Origin: Rhodovulum marinum
GTDB lineage: Bacteria > Pseudomonadota > Alphaproteobacteria > Rhodobacterales > Rhodobacteraceae
Length of the DNA stretch: 64,000 nt
NCBI RefSeq assembly: GCF_004343075.1
Contig: NZ_SLXP01000003.1
Coordinates: 310,001-374,000 of the forward strand
Direction: 5' to 3'
In this document: in pieces, positions 44,803 through 54,105 of the stretch
Numbering within the stretch: the stretch's first letter is position 1
How the letters are laid out: every line of letters starts with the position of its first letter
The notes under the pieces: model-generated
What the model was told of the DNA's origin: nothing
What the model saw: only the letters and a program-made list of their open reading frames with translations
The model's database searches: none
Position numbers and translations under genes: made by a program

Positions 44803-45705
44803 TCAGTTCGACTTGGCGCGGCGCGCCTCGATGATCGAGAGATAGGCGTCGTGGCCGATCGGCATGAAGCCCTTCGAGTCGCCCGCCGCCACCTGATAGT
44901 AGCACTCGTAATCCATCGCCGGCATCGAGGCCATCAGCGCGGTCATCTGCACCTTGACGTTCTCGGGCAGCGCCTTGCGCAGCACGATCGGCCCTTCCGG
45001 GATCGGCTTCGACCGCCAGATTTCGACGAGGTCGTTCATGTCGATCAGCCCCGCATCGACCGCCTTCCTGAGCGCGCCCGAGTTATAGCCGTCCTCCCAG
45101 TTGCCCAGCCCATCGGCCCAGGTCACGCCGCCATCCACGTCACCATTGGCCACCGCCACGATGGTCTGCTCGTGCCCGCCGGTGAACACCACGTCGCCGA
45201 AGAAATCGCCGGGCTGCATCGAGGCGCCGGTCTCGGCCGGGATCTCGATCGACGGGATCAGGTAGCCCGAGGTCGAGTTCGGATCGCCAAAGCCGAACAC
45301 CTTGCCCTTCATGTCGGCCAGCGAGGCGATGCCGCTGTCCTTGCGGGCGAAACCGATGGAATGATAGCCATAGCCGCCGTCGACATTGACCTTCACCAGC
45401 ACCGGCTCGACCGCCTCGGGGTCTTCCAGATAGGTCTTGGCGTACCCGCTCGCGCCCAGCCAGGCCATGTCGATGGTCCCGCCCAGCAGCCCCTGGATCA
45501 CCCCGTTGTAATCCGCGGGCGCGAACAGCTTGGTCTCGACGCCCAGCAATTCCTCGGTCTTGGCGCGCAGGCACTCGTTCGAATTCAGCCGGTCCTGCGC
45601 GTTCTCGCCGCCCAGGATGCCGATGCGGAACTCGGTGATCTCCTGGGCCATGGCCGGGCCGACAAGGACGGTGGTGGCCGCAAGGGCCGCGATCAGGGTC
45701 TTCAT
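44803..45705 (-). CDS. phnD: Phosphonate ABC transporter substrate-binding protein
   Basis: Periplasmic binding protein of 300 residues with signal peptide MKTLIAALAATTVLVGPAMAQE. Mature motifs EFRIGILGGENAQDRLNSNECLRAKTEELLGV and VKVNVDGGYGYHSIGFARKDSGIASLADMKGKVFGFGDPNSTSGYLIP are typical of PhnD, the high-affinity phosphonate receptor. GAGAGTGAGA precedes the ATG at 45705. A short CCCCGCGCGGGG hairpin lies in the 61-base gap after phnC. Confidence 0.96.
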   Translation of the reverse strand: MKTLIAALAATTVLVGPAMAQEITEFRIGILGGENAQDRLNSNECLRAKTEELLGVETKLFAPADYNGVIQGLLGGTIDMAWLGASGYAKTYLEDPEAVEPVLVKVNVDGGYGYHSIGFARKDSGIASLADMKGKVFGFGDPNSTSGYLIPSIEIPAETGASMQPGDFFGDVVFTGGHEQTIVAVANGDVDGGVTWADGLGNWEDGYNSGALRKAVDAGLIDMNDLVEIWRSKPIPEGPIVLRKALPENVKVQMTALMASMPAMDYECYYQVAAGDSKGFMPIGHDAYLSIIEARRAKSN

Positions 45706-45766
45706 CGTCTCACTCTCCTGTATGATGCCACGCCCCGCGCGGGGACGCGGCGGAAAACCGTGGAAC

Positions 45767-46582
45767 TCAAAGCAGCTCGGTCTCTTTCGCACGGGCGGGC
45801 CGATCCAGCCGCGCAAGCGAGGTCGAGGTCGCCGCCTCGCTGAACGAGGCATCGGCGCCATAGATGTCGCGGGCGACACCGGTGGTCAGCTGTTCGGGCG
45901 TCCCGTCGAACACGATCCGCCCGTCGCGCATCCCGATCACCCGGTCGCAATAGCGCCGCGCGGTATCCAGCGTGTGCAGGTTCGCGATCACCATGCGCCC
46001 GTCCTCCTCGTGGATGCGGCGCAGCGCATCCATCACCACCTGGGCGTTCATCGGGTCGAGGCTGGCGATGGGCTCGTCCGCCAGGATGATCTGCGGGTCC
46101 TGCATCAGGGCGCGCGCGATGGCCACGCGCTGCTGCTGCCCCCCCGACAGCGCCTCGGCGCGCTTGGCCGCCTGTTCGGCGATGCCCAGCCGATCCAGGA
46201 TGTCGATGGCGCGGTGGATGTCCTCGGCCGGGTACAGGTTGAAAAAGGTCGCCAGGGCCGACCGCCGGTTCAGCGTGCCATGCAGCACGTTCGACACCAC
46301 GTCCATCCGCGGCACCAGGTTGAACTGCTGAAAGATCATCGCGCAGTCCGATTGCCAGGCGCGTTTTTCCGCGCCCTTCAGCGCCAGCACATCCCGCCCC
46401 CGGAACCGGATCGCGCCGGTCGTTGCGTCGGTCAGCCGGTTGACCATGCGCAGAAAGGTCGACTTGCCCGCGCCCGACCGCCCGATGATCCCGATGAACC
46501 CGGGCCGCTCCACGGCAAAGCTGACCCGGTCGACGGCACGGGTCGCGCCGAATTCCTTGGTCACGTTCTCCACGTCCAGCAT
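45767..46582 (-). CDS. phnC: Phosphonate ABC transporter ATP-binding protein
   Basis: Import ATPase of 271 residues. Walker [21 protein letters not shown], signature [17 protein letters not shown], Walker [14 protein letters not shown], switch [17 protein letters not shown]. The start [22 protein letters not shown] was chosen at 46582. First gene of the phnCDEE(-transferase) operon; a PHO-box-like array lies 57-85 bases upstream. Confidence 0.96.
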   Translation of the reverse strand: MLDVENVTKEFGATRAVDRVSFAVERPGFIGIIGRSGAGKSTFLRMVNRLTDATTGAIRFRGRDVLALKGAEKRAWQSDCAMIFQQFNLVPRMDVVSNVLHGTLNRRSALATFFNLYPAEDIHRAIDILDRLGIAEQAAKRAEALSGGQQQRVAIARALMQDPQIILADEPIASLDPMNAQVVMDALRRIHEEDGRMVIANLHTLDTARRYCDRVIGMRDGRIVFDGTPEQLTTGVARDIYGADASFSEAATSTSLARLDRPARAKETELL

Positions 46583-46638
46583 CGTCAAGCCCCTCGCGCC
46601 CCGCATGCGGCTGCCTAGCGTCGGGCTGCGACGCCCAT

Positions 46639-46667
46639 GTTTCGGTTTTCTGAAGCTTTCGTGACGG
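46639..46667 (-). promoter_or_regulatory. PHO-box-like array upstream of phnC
   Basis: Read on the minus strand, units every 11 bases: CCGTCAC (46667-46661, 7 of 7 to CYGTCAY), GCTTCAG (46656-46650, 4 of 7), CCGAAAC (46645-46639, 5 of 7). Weaker than the array before phoD. PhoB control of phosphonate import is known in other bacteria, so the position is sensible. Confidence 0.4.
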
Positions 46668-46740
46668 CCCGGGGCGGTTGCCGCCGCCCGCCATCTGGCG
46701 CATGCTCGCGCCCCGAAACAATCGAGAGGACCCCCGCGCG

Positions 46741-47238
46741 ATGGAGCGATTCACCCCCGGCCCCGCGACCCAGCGGCAGTACCGCGATGCGCTCGGCTGT
46801 TTCGCAACCGGCGTGACGGTGGTCACCGTCGCGGGCCCGGACGGGCCGGTGGGCCTGACCGCGAACAGCTTTTCCTCGGTGTCGCTGGACCCGCCGCTGA
46901 TCCTCTGGTCGCCCGCCCGCGGCTCGCGCCGCTTCGATGCGATGACCGCGGCCGACCGCTTTGCCGTCCACGTCCTCGGCGCGGGCGAACAGGCGCTCGC
47001 CGACCGCTTCGCGCGCTCGGGCGGGGCGTTCGACGGGCTGGCGATGGACCCGGCCGAGGACGCCCCACCGCTGATCGACGAGGGCTGGATCGCGCGGTTT
47101 CTCTGCACCCGCGTGGCCCTGCATGACGCGGGCGATCACGCCATCGTCGTGGGCCGGGTGGACCAGGTGGCCCGCCGCGAAGGGCCGCCGCTGGTGTTTG
47201 CCGGCGGCGCCTATGGCGATTTCAGCCCGGCCGGGTGA
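46741..47238 (+). CDS. Flavin reductase family protein
   Basis: FMN-binding split-barrel protein of 165 residues. [52 protein letters not shown] is the family signature. Members give reduced flavin to partner monooxygenases or act as flavin reductases themselves; no partner monooxygenase is visible nearby. The ATG at 46741 follows GAGAGGA. It is divergent from phnC. Confidence 0.88.
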   Translation: MERFTPGPATQRQYRDALGCFATGVTVVTVAGPDGPVGLTANSFSSVSLDPPLILWSPARGSRRFDAMTAADRFAVHVLGAGEQALADRFARSGGAFDGLAMDPAEDAPPLIDEGWIARFLCTRVALHDAGDHAIVVGRVDQVARREGPPLVFAGGAYGDFSPAG

Positions 47239-47260
47239 TCCCGCGCGGCCGCGCAAAGCT

Positions 47261-47485
47261 TCAGTCGGCCAGGGCCCCGGTGATGTTCAGACTGCGCTTG
47301 ATCCGGCGCAGCGAGGATGGCGTGACGCCGAAATAGCGCGCCATTTCATGGTCGCTCAGACCGTAACCCGCCATCGCGCGCAACGCCGCGTCGGGCACGG
47401 GCCCCAGCTTGCCGCGGATCAGGCGATGCCCCTCCAGGCAGGCCCGGCACACCGTCCGGGCGCGTAGGTCGCGTGTCATGCTCAT
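47261..47485 (-). CDS. Small helix-turn-helix protein with an N-terminal CxxC
   Basis: A 74-residue protein. RARTVCRACLEGHRLIRGKLGP has two cysteines and a histidine that could hold a metal. ALRAMAGYGLSDHEMARYFGVTPSSLRRIKRSLNI looks like a simple helix-turn-helix with a recognition helix at TPSSLRRI. I do not recognise a named family; a DNA-binding role is inferred. The ATG at 47485 follows GGAGGAGCC. Convergent with the flavin reductase gene. Confidence 0.6.
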   Translation of the reverse strand: MSMTRDLRARTVCRACLEGHRLIRGKLGPVPDAALRAMAGYGLSDHEMARYFGVTPSSLRRIKRSLNITGALAD

Positions 47486-47672
47486 GTGGCTGGCTCCTCC
47501 CGAACCAGTTGCTCGCCGTAAAGTTGTATCATGATTCTTGGCCGGCGGCACCGGCTTTCCCGGTGTGGGCCGATCCTACCACACTCCACGCCGCCCGGCG
47601 GCCCGCGCGCCACGGCGCACCGGTTTCCGGCAACAAGCCGCCGAACACCGCCCCGCCCGGACCGCAGGCAAA

Positions 47673-47701
47673 GGCCCGGGCGGGATTTCCCCGCCCGGGC
47701 C
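47673..47701 (-). terminator. Terminator after soxF
   Basis: Perfect 12-bp stem GGCCCGGGCGGG / CCCGCCCGGGCC with a five-base loop; a short TTTG run follows on the minus strand. It lies 27 bases after the soxF stop, ending the sox run. Confidence 0.7.
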
Positions 47702-47727
47702 GCATCGCTCGGGTCGCCTTGCGCCGA

Positions 47728-48993
47728 TCAGCCGAACATGTCGGTGGTGATCCCCGCGTACCAGCCCAGGCTTTCCTCGTAGGTCGCCTTGCGCAGCGCC
47801 GCGTCCTCGCCGGTCTGGCTGACGAACCCGTCCACCTTGGCGATCTTCTCGTCCGTCGGCGCGTACGAGGCGCCCACCTTGACCCCGTCATCGGTGTCGA
47901 TCAGCGACCAGCAGGTGTTCGAGTATTTCGCCGGGAAGGCCCGCGACCCGGTCAGCGCGGCGCGCACCTGCATCGCCGCCACCTTGGCGTGGCTGTTGGC
48001 CGAAAAGCCCGATTTCGGCATGTCGCCCGCGATGGTGGCGTCGCCCAGCACATAGACGTTCTCGTCCACCCGGCTTTGCATCGTGGCCGGCACGATCGGG
48101 CAGAACCCGCTGTCGTCGGTCAGCCCCATCGCCTCGGCGATATGGCCCGCCTTCTGCGCCGGGATCACGTTGCAGACATCCACCTTCTCGACGCTGCCGT
48201 CGATATCGACCTCCATCGTGTCGGGGTTCACCGACACGTTCGCCCCGCCGAAATCGGGTCCGATACGCTCGACCATGCCGGGGTAATGCTTCTGCCAGCC
48301 CTCCTCGAACAGCGCCTGTTTCGAAAAGCTTTCCTTGGGGTCGACGATCAGGATCTTGGCGGTCGGATTCGACGCCTTCAGCACATGCGCCACCATCGAG
48401 ATGCGCTCGTAGGGTCCGGGCGGGCAGCGATAGGGGTTGGGGGGCGCCACCATGCAGAACCGGCCGCCCTCGGGCATCGCCTCGATCTGCGCCTTCAGCA
48501 ACTGCGTCTGGCTGCCCGCCTTCCAGGAATGGGGCATCTTGTTCTGCGCCGAGATATCCCAGCCCGGCACCGCCCCGTCGACGAAATCGATCCCCGGCGA
48601 CACGATCAGCTTGTCATAGGACATGCTGTGCCCGCCCGCCGTCGTCACCGTCCTCGCGTCGCGATCCACGCCCACAACCCAGTCATGGACGACATTCACC
48701 CCGTAACCCGAGGCCAGCGTGCCATAGCTGTGCCCGATCGAGGCAAAGTCGCGGAAGCCGCCGATATAGAGGTTCGAGAAGAAGCAGGTGTAATAGGTGC
48801 GCGTCGGTTCGATCAGCGTGACGTCGATCGCGCCCGCGCTGTCCTTGGCGATGTATCGCGCCGCCGTAGCCCCCCCCGCGCCACCGCCCACGATCACCAC
48901 GCGCGGCCGCGCCTGTCCGATCACCCTCGGCGCCGACAGCGCGGCCCCGACCGCAAGGCCGGTGCCGAGAAAACTTCGTCTGTTCAGTGTCAT
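47728..48993 (-). CDS. soxF: SoxF: flavocytochrome c sulfide dehydrogenase flavoprotein
   Basis: Periplasmic FAD protein of 421 residues that with SoxE oxidises sulfide to sulfur or polysulfide. Tat signal MTLNRRSFLGTGLAVGAALSAPRVIG, FAD-binding GGGAGGATAARYI, and the sulfide-reactive cysteines (YYTCFFSNLYIGG and VDVCNVIPAQKAGHIAEAMGL) are as in FccB/SoxF; the C-terminal FCSD domain includes YSNTCWSLIDTDDGVKVGASY. The ATG at 48993 is preferred to one 12 codons upstream because it opens the Tat signal. Last gene of the run. Confidence 0.94.
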   Translation of the reverse strand: MTLNRRSFLGTGLAVGAALSAPRVIGQARPRVVIVGGGAGGATAARYIAKDSAGAIDVTLIEPTRTYYTCFFSNLYIGGFRDFASIGHSYGTLASGYGVNVVHDWVVGVDRDARTVTTAGGHSMSYDKLIVSPGIDFVDGAVPGWDISAQNKMPHSWKAGSQTQLLKAQIEAMPEGGRFCMVAPPNPYRCPPGPYERISMVAHVLKASNPTAKILIVDPKESFSKQALFEEGWQKHYPGMVERIGPDFGGANVSVNPDTMEVDIDGSVEKVDVCNVIPAQKAGHIAEAMGLTDDSGFCPIVPATMQSRVDENVYVLGDATIAGDMPKSGFSANSHAKVAAMQVRAALTGSRAFPAKYSNTCWSLIDTDDGVKVGASYAPTDEKIAKVDGFVSQTGEDAALRKATYEESLGWYAGITTDMFG

Positions 48994-49050
48994 CCAGCTT
49001 TCCTCCCATGAAAGATCGCGCGTTTCCAATGTCGCGATGGCGGCGGCGCG

Positions 49051-49767
49051 CTATTGCGTTAGCGTGCCGAAATAGGCGGCAAGCGCGGCGATTTCCTCGT
49101 CGGTCAGACGGCTTGCCATCATCTGCATCACCGGATGCGGGCGCAGCTTCTGCTTGTAGGCATGCATCGCCAGCACGAAGTTCTTTTCCGGCCACAGCGT
49201 GATCGACGGAATCCCCCGGTCCGACCCGTCCTGCTGGTGGCAGGTCTGGCATTCGCTGGCCAGGTACTCGCCATAGGCCGGGTCGCCGACGATTGCCAAG
49301 GTGTCCTCGGACAACTGCGGCAGGTCCGCCCGCGCGGTCGGCGGGGCCTCGGGGATGTTCGACGGCTTGGCCGAGAAATCCCGCAGGAAGGCCAGCAGGT
49401 CGGCACGCTCCTGCGCGTCCTCCAGCCCGTCGAAACTCATCCGCGTGCGCGACACCAGCGCGGCGGGATGCTCGATATAGGCGTCCAGCGTCTTCAGCGT
49501 CCAGACCAGCCCGTCACGCCCCATGCGCTGCATGGATTGCGAATAGGGGAACCCCTCGACCGACGCGGCACGGCGCCCGAAAATGCCGGTCAGGGGCGGA
49601 CCGATCCCGATCTCGGCATCGGGGCCGATCTGGTGACAGCCGCTGCAGAACACCCAGACCTCGGCGCCGCGCTCGGCATCGCCGATCGGTTCGGCCCCCC
49701 CCTGGGCAAGTCCCGTCCCCGCCCCTCCCAAGGCGAGGACGAGAGCACATGCAAATGCCTCCCTCAT
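49051..49767 (-). CDS. soxE: SoxE: diheme cytochrome c
   Basis: Periplasmic cytochrome of 238 residues, the electron-accepting partner of SoxF. Signal peptide FACALVLALGGAGTGLAQ; heme sites CSGCH (Cys41, Cys44, His45) and CQTCH (Cys173, Cys176, His177). RTRMSFDGLEDAQERADLLAFLRDF carries a methionine candidate for axial ligation. It lies 57 bases before soxF and after a terminator that separates it from soxD. Confidence 0.93.
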   Translation of the reverse strand: MREAFACALVLALGGAGTGLAQGGAEPIGDAERGAEVWVFCSGCHQIGPDAEIGIGPPLTGIFGRRAASVEGFPYSQSMQRMGRDGLVWTLKTLDAYIEHPAALVSRTRMSFDGLEDAQERADLLAFLRDFSAKPSNIPEAPPTARADLPQLSEDTLAIVGDPAYGEYLASECQTCHQQDGSDRGIPSITLWPEKNFVLAMHAYKQKLRPHPVMQMMASRLTDEEIAALAAYFGTLTQ

Positions 49768-49922
49768 GGGCGAAGTGTGCGATGGAATACCGGGCCGATC
49801 AAGAGAATCCTTCGCCGGACGCGCGATTTCCCGCCGCGCAGGCGGCCGGAATTGTTGAATTATTCCAGTTTGTTACAGCAGGCATCCCCGAACCCCCGCG
49901 CCGCGCCCCGGCCAACGAAAAA

Positions 49923-49947
49923 GGCGGCCCCGGAGGAAGGGGCCGCC
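49923..49947 (-). terminator. Terminator between soxD and soxE
   Basis: 9-bp stem GGCGGCCCC / GGGGCCGCC with a seven-base loop; on the minus strand it is followed by TTTTT. It lies 26 bases after the soxD stop and 155 bases before soxE, so soxEF may have its own promoter in the A/T-richer DNA at about 49850-49800. Confidence 0.75.
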
Positions 49948-49973
49948 AGCCAGTTCGGGAGGAGAAACCGGCT

Positions 49974-51008
49974 TTAGTTGAAGGTGCGCAGATAGGCGAT
50001 GACCGCCTCGCGATCCTCTTCGGACCGCAGGCCCTGGAACGACATCCGCCCCTTGGCGATCACCGAGCGCGGGCTTTCCAGATAGGCGTCCAGCGTGTCG
50101 TGATCCCAGATCATGCCCTCTTCGGCGGCCTTGGCGATCGCGGGCGAATACTTGAACCCCTCCGCCTGCCCCACGGTGCGCCCCACCACCCCGTTCAGCA
50201 CGGGGCCGACGCGGTGCCGGGCGTTCTCGCCGATCTGGTGACAGGACGAACACTGGCGGAACACCTTCTCGCCGGCGGCGACCAGCTTGGGATCGGGCAT
50301 CGCGACGGGGGCGGCCTCCTGCTTGTCGGCGGCCTGCTTGATCGCCTCCTTCTCGGCGACGGCGTCCGCGGATTCCTCCTCGGGCGTCACGTCCAGGACG
50401 GCGGCGCGCATGGTGATCTCGACCGTGTCCTTGCAGTCGGTCATGCAGGGGGCCTGGCTGAACTGCGGATACTCGGTCTCGGCGCGGTCATCCACGATGA
50501 ACCCGCCCGCGTTCGGCAGTTCGACCTCCAGGAAATTCTCCCGCGACAGCTCGAAATCGTCATCCACCAGGAAATTCGAGTACAGGATATAGGCCGTGAT
50601 CGCGTAAACCTCGTCCGCGCTCAGGGTCTGCGCACCGCCGAAGGGCATCGAGCGGTGGACATAGTCGAACACCGTCGACAGATAGGGCCAGTAGGACCCC
50701 ACCGTCTTGACCGGGTCGTCATTGGCCAGCGTCCCCTCGCCACCGGCCAGCTTCGGCCAGTTGTCGACGCCTTCGGCGAATTCGCCGTGGCACACCGCGC
50801 AATTCTCGGAAAACAGCATCTCGCCATCCGCGACCGTCCCCGACCCTTCGGGCAGGCCGGTGCCGTCGGGCGCCACGTCCAGGTTCCAGGCCGCGATCTC
50901 CTCGGGCAGCGCGGGGCGGCCCAGGCCGAACTTTTCCGCCAGCGCGGGGCTGACCGACAGCGTCGAGGCCAGCGCCGTCCCGATCACCAGATTACGAAAC
51001 TTCGACAT
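49974..51008 (-). CDS. soxD: SoxD: diheme cytochrome c subunit of sulfane dehydrogenase
   Basis: Periplasmic cytochrome of 344 residues, partner of SoxC in Sox(CD)2, which oxidises the sulfane sulfur bound to SoxY. Signal peptide ends SPALA; heme sites CAVCH (Cys70, Cys73, His74) and CSSCH (Cys253, Cys256, His257), separated by a linker rich in Glu and Ala (residues about 208-235). The start overlaps the end of soxC by 17 bases. Confidence 0.95.
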   Translation of the reverse strand: MSKFRNLVIGTALASTLSVSPALAEKFGLGRPALPEEIAAWNLDVAPDGTGLPEGSGTVADGEMLFSENCAVCHGEFAEGVDNWPKLAGGEGTLANDDPVKTVGSYWPYLSTVFDYVHRSMPFGGAQTLSADEVYAITAYILYSNFLVDDDFELSRENFLEVELPNAGGFIVDDRAETEYPQFSQAPCMTDCKDTVEITMRAAVLDVTPEEESADAVAEKEAIKQAADKQEAAPVAMPDPKLVAAGEKVFRQCSSCHQIGENARHRVGPVLNGVVGRTVGQAEGFKYSPAIAKAAEEGMIWDHDTLDAYLESPRSVIAKGRMSFQGLRSEEDREAVIAYLRTFN

Positions 51009-52260
51009 TTTCCGCCTCCCCGCTCTCCTTGACCCACCAGGTCTGGATGCAGTTGTTGTGATAGATCGAGTTCAGCCCGCGCACCTCGCGCAGCTGCGCC
51101 TTGGTCGGCTGCACGTACCCGGTGCTGTCCATCGCCCGGCTTTGCAGCAGCATTTCCGACCCGTCCCAGTCGATATCCAGGTAGAACCGCGACAACGCCA
51201 TCGGTTGCCCCGGCTGGGCCAGCCGGGCCGTTTGCCACGTCTTGCCGCCATCGGTCGACACGTCCACCCGCTCGATCGCGCCGCGCCCCGACCAGGCCAG
51301 CCCCGTGATGACCAGCGGCCCGGGGCCGTGCTTGATCGGCGATTGCGGGCTGGGGCTGGTGATGACCGATTTCGCGTCCATCACCCAGGTCCACTTGCGC
51401 GACGTGCCATCGGCCAGCGTATCGGTGTATTTCGACGTCTCCTCGCGGCTTTCGATGGCCTGCGTCGTCACCTCGACCCGGCGCAGCCACTTGATCCACA
51501 TGTTGCCTTCCCAGCCCGGCACCACCAGCCGCACGGGATAGCCATGTTCCTTGCGCAGCGCCTCGCCATTGGCCTTGAACGCGACCAGCACGTCGTCCAT
51601 CGCCTTTTCCAGCGGCATCGACCGCCCGTTCGACGAGGCATCCGCCCCCTCGACGAAGATCCACTTGCCCTCGGGCTGCACCCCGGCCTCTTCCAGCAGG
51701 GTGCGCAGCGGCACGCCGGTATATTCCATGTTGTGGATCATGCCGTGGGTGAACTGCGCGCCGTTCAACTGCGCGCCCGCCCATTCCATGCCGGTATTGG
51801 CCGCGCATTCGCAGAAATAGACGTGGCTTTCCCGCGGGAACCGCTCCAGGTCCTCGTAGGTGAAGACCAGCGGCGTATCGACCAGCCCGTTGATCATCAG
51901 CCGGTAATCTTCCTTGCGCAGCTCGATCGCGCCCGAATGGTGCCGCTCGAAGGCACAGCCCTGCGGCGTGATCGTGCCGTCCAGCGCGTGGATCGGCGTG
52001 AAGTTGATCGACGAGATCACGTCCGCCGTCAGCCAGGGCACGTTGCGCCGGACCACGTCGGATTCGTATTCGATCGGCAGGCCATAGGGCACCGCGTCCA
52101 CGCCGTCGCCCAGGCCCTGCGCCCAGGGTTGAATCTCGGTGATCAGCGGATCGGGCTCGGCGGCCCCCGCTGCCCCGCCCGCGGCGATGGCCCCGCCCGT
52201 GGCAAGCCCGGCCTTGATGAAGCCGCGCCGCGTCGTCGAGGGTTGTGACTGGTCGGTCAT
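50992..52260 (-). CDS. soxC: SoxC: molybdenum subunit of sulfane dehydrogenase
   Basis: Tat-exported molybdoprotein of about 422 residues related to sulfite oxidase. Tat signal STTRRGFIKAGLATGGAIAAGGAAGA; the molybdenum cysteine lies in VYFCECAANTGMEW; Mo-domain LVVPGWEGNMWIKWLRRVEV and dimerisation domain end CIQTWWVKESGEAENVEVS. I chose the ATG at 52260 because GAGGAGG sits at ideal distance. Another in-frame ATG at 52311 overlaps the soxB stop by four bases and would add 17 acidic residues before the Tat signal. Confidence 0.95.
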   Translation of the reverse strand: MTDQSQPSTTRRGFIKAGLATGGAIAAGGAAGAAEPDPLITEIQPWAQGLGDGVDAVPYGLPIEYESDVVRRNVPWLTADVISSINFTPIHALDGTITPQGCAFERHHSGAIELRKEDYRLMINGLVDTPLVFTYEDLERFPRESHVYFCECAANTGMEWAGAQLNGAQFTHGMIHNMEYTGVPLRTLLEEAGVQPEGKWIFVEGADASSNGRSMPLEKAMDDVLVAFKANGEALRKEHGYPVRLVVPGWEGNMWIKWLRRVEVTTQAIESREETSKYTDTLADGTSRKWTWVMDAKSVITSPSPQSPIKHGPGPLVITGLAWSGRGAIERVDVSTDGGKTWQTARLAQPGQPMALSRFYLDIDWDGSEMLLQSRAMDSTGYVQPTKAQLREVRGLNSIYHNNCIQTWWVKESGEAENVEVS

Positions 52261-52307
52261 CTCTGCAACCTCCTCCTCGTCTCGTCTGGAAATCTCGCTC
52301 ATCTCGC

Positions 52308-53999
52308 TCATGCCCCGCTGACCTGCACCGACTTGTTCGGATCGACCGAAACGGTGCCCTTGCGGGTGATGTAATCCTCGACCACCTGCCAGATCGGCGG
52401 GCCCTCGGTGCCCTCGTTGACGCTGGCCCAGCCCGACACGACATAGGTTTTCGCCGGGTCGATCGGCTCGCCCGTCTTCAACAGCGTCATGTTGGTGATG
52501 CGGCTGCCCTGCGGCTTGGACACGTCGATGTGGTATCCCATGCCGCCGACGCGCACCATGTCGCCGCCCTGCTGGTAATAGGGATCGGGGTTGAACAGGT
52601 TGTCGGCCACGTCCTCCAGGATGATGTGCAGCGTCTCGCCGGTCATCTCGGAGCGGTAGGCGTTCGGATAGCTCATCGAGGTCGCGTTGAAGAGATCCTC
52701 GCGCGTGATCGGTGCCCCCGGCAGCAGGCTGGGCCCCCAGCGGAACCCCGGCGAAAGGGCGATATCGGCCTCGCGCTCCTCGATCAGCGCGTTGCAGATC
52801 AGGTCGTCCCAGGTGCCGTTGAAATTGCCGCGCCGGTAGAGCAGGCTGTCCGTGGTGCCCAGCACCTCGTCCAGCTCGGCGGTATAGGGCGCGCGCTGCG
52901 CGTCGATCAGCGCGGTCATGTCCGCATCGGGCTCGATCACGTCCGAGAAGATCGGGATCAGCTTGTGGCGGAAGCCCATCATCCGGCCGTCGCGCACGTC
53001 CAGGTCCAGCCGGGTGACGAACTTGCCGTTCGACCCGCTGGCGATCAGCATCGTCTCGCCCACCAGCACCGGTTCGGGCAGCGCGTCATGGGTATGCCCG
53101 GTCAGGATCACGTCGATGCCGGGCACCTGGGCCGCCATCTTGCGGTCCACGTCGAACCCGTTGTGGGACAGCACCACCACCAGGTCGGCGCCGGCGTCGC
53201 GCACCTCCTGCACCACCTCGGCCATGCGTTCCTCGCGCACGCCGAAGGACAGGCCCGGGAACATCCATTTCGGGTTGGCGATGGGCAGGTAGGGGAAGGC
53301 CTGGCCGATCACCGCGATCTTGGCCCCGCCGCGTTCGAACATCTTGTAGGGCTCATAGGCCGGTTCGTCCCACTCGGCGTCGAAGATGTTGGCGCCCAGG
53401 AACGGGAAGGGCAGCGTGTCCACGATCTCGTTCACCCGGTCCACGCCGAAGGTGAATTCCCAGTGGCTGGTCATCGCGTCCGGCTTCAGCGCGTTCATCA
53501 CGTTGACCATGTCCTGCCCGTCGGTCTTCAGCGACGTGTAGGACCCGTGCCAGGTGTCGCCGCCATCCAGCAACAGCGCATCGGGCCGGTCGGCGCGGAT
53601 CGCGTTGACCACGGTCGCCACGCGGTCCAGCCCGCCCATCTTGCCATAGCCGCGGGCGAGCGAGACGAAATCGACATAGGTCAGCGCATAGGCCTCGGGG
53701 GTGCCGGGCGTCAGGTCGAACATCTTCAGGAAATCCGCGCCGGTCACATGCGGCGGTTTCCCGTTCACGGCGCCCACGCCAAGGTTGATCTCGGGTTCGC
53801 GGAACCAGATCGGCTTCAGCTGCGCGTGGATGTCGGTGACATGGATCAGCGTCACGTTGCCAAAGCTGTCGAACTGCAACAGCTGGTCCTGGGTCAGCGC
53901 CTGCTGGGCGGCAAGCCGCGCCCAGTTGCCGACGCCCGAGGCCCCGTAGACGGCCGAGGCCGCCACCGCTGCCTGCAGGAAATCCCTCCGCGAAATCAT
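52308..53999 (-). CDS. soxB: SoxB: thiosulfohydrolase (S-sulfosulfanyl-L-cysteine sulfohydrolase)
   Basis: Periplasmic di-manganese hydrolase of 563 residues that releases sulfate from thiosulfonate on the SoxY swinging arm. Tat signal MISRRDFLQAAVAASAVYGASG; metal motifs VTDIHAQLKP, LLDGGDTWHGSYTSL, TSHWEFTFGVDRV, VLSHNGFDVD and LTGHTHDALPEP. Length is standard. A terminator hairpin lies between it and soxA upstream, so it may be the first gene of a soxBCD transcript or depend on read-through. Confidence 0.97.
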   Translation of the reverse strand: MISRRDFLQAAVAASAVYGASGVGNWARLAAQQALTQDQLLQFDSFGNVTLIHVTDIHAQLKPIWFREPEINLGVGAVNGKPPHVTGADFLKMFDLTPGTPEAYALTYVDFVSLARGYGKMGGLDRVATVVNAIRADRPDALLLDGGDTWHGSYTSLKTDGQDMVNVMNALKPDAMTSHWEFTFGVDRVNEIVDTLPFPFLGANIFDAEWDEPAYEPYKMFERGGAKIAVIGQAFPYLPIANPKWMFPGLSFGVREERMAEVVQEVRDAGADLVVVLSHNGFDVDRKMAAQVPGIDVILTGHTHDALPEPVLVGETMLIASGSNGKFVTRLDLDVRDGRMMGFRHKLIPIFSDVIEPDADMTALIDAQRAPYTAELDEVLGTTDSLLYRRGNFNGTWDDLICNALIEEREADIALSPGFRWGPSLLPGAPITREDLFNATSMSYPNAYRSEMTGETLHIILEDVADNLFNPDPYYQQGGDMVRVGGMGYHIDVSKPQGSRITNMTLLKTGEPIDPAKTYVVSGWASVNEGTEGPPIWQVVEDYITRKGTVSVDPNKSVQVSGA

Positions 54000-54068
54000 C
54001 GTCTCAGCGTCCTTTCCACGCGTTTCGCGGCAATCACATGCGCGAAACTGAATATTTCAGGGCGGAAA

Positions 54069-54099
54069 AAACCCGCGCCAGTCGGCCCGGCGCGGGTTT
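54069..54099 (-). terminator. Terminator or attenuator between soxA and soxB
   Basis: 11-bp perfect stem AAACCCGCGCC / GGCGCGGGTTT with a nine-base loop, followed on the minus strand by a run of six T. It starts seven bases after the soxA stop. Partial termination here would lower soxBCD relative to soxXYZA. Confidence 0.8.
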
Positions 54100-54105
54100 C
54101 CCGGA

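Noticed and set aside
42557..44905. A 782-codon minus-strand frame suggesting one giant PhnE
   Set aside because: The first part is out of frame with the first phnE and has no transporter features; the true second PhnE starts at 43861 overlapping the first by four bases.
45733..45744. CCCCGCGCGGGG in the phnC-phnD gap considered as a terminator
   Set aside because: The stem is only four to five pairs with a minimal loop and no T tract; at most a weak RNA-stability element.
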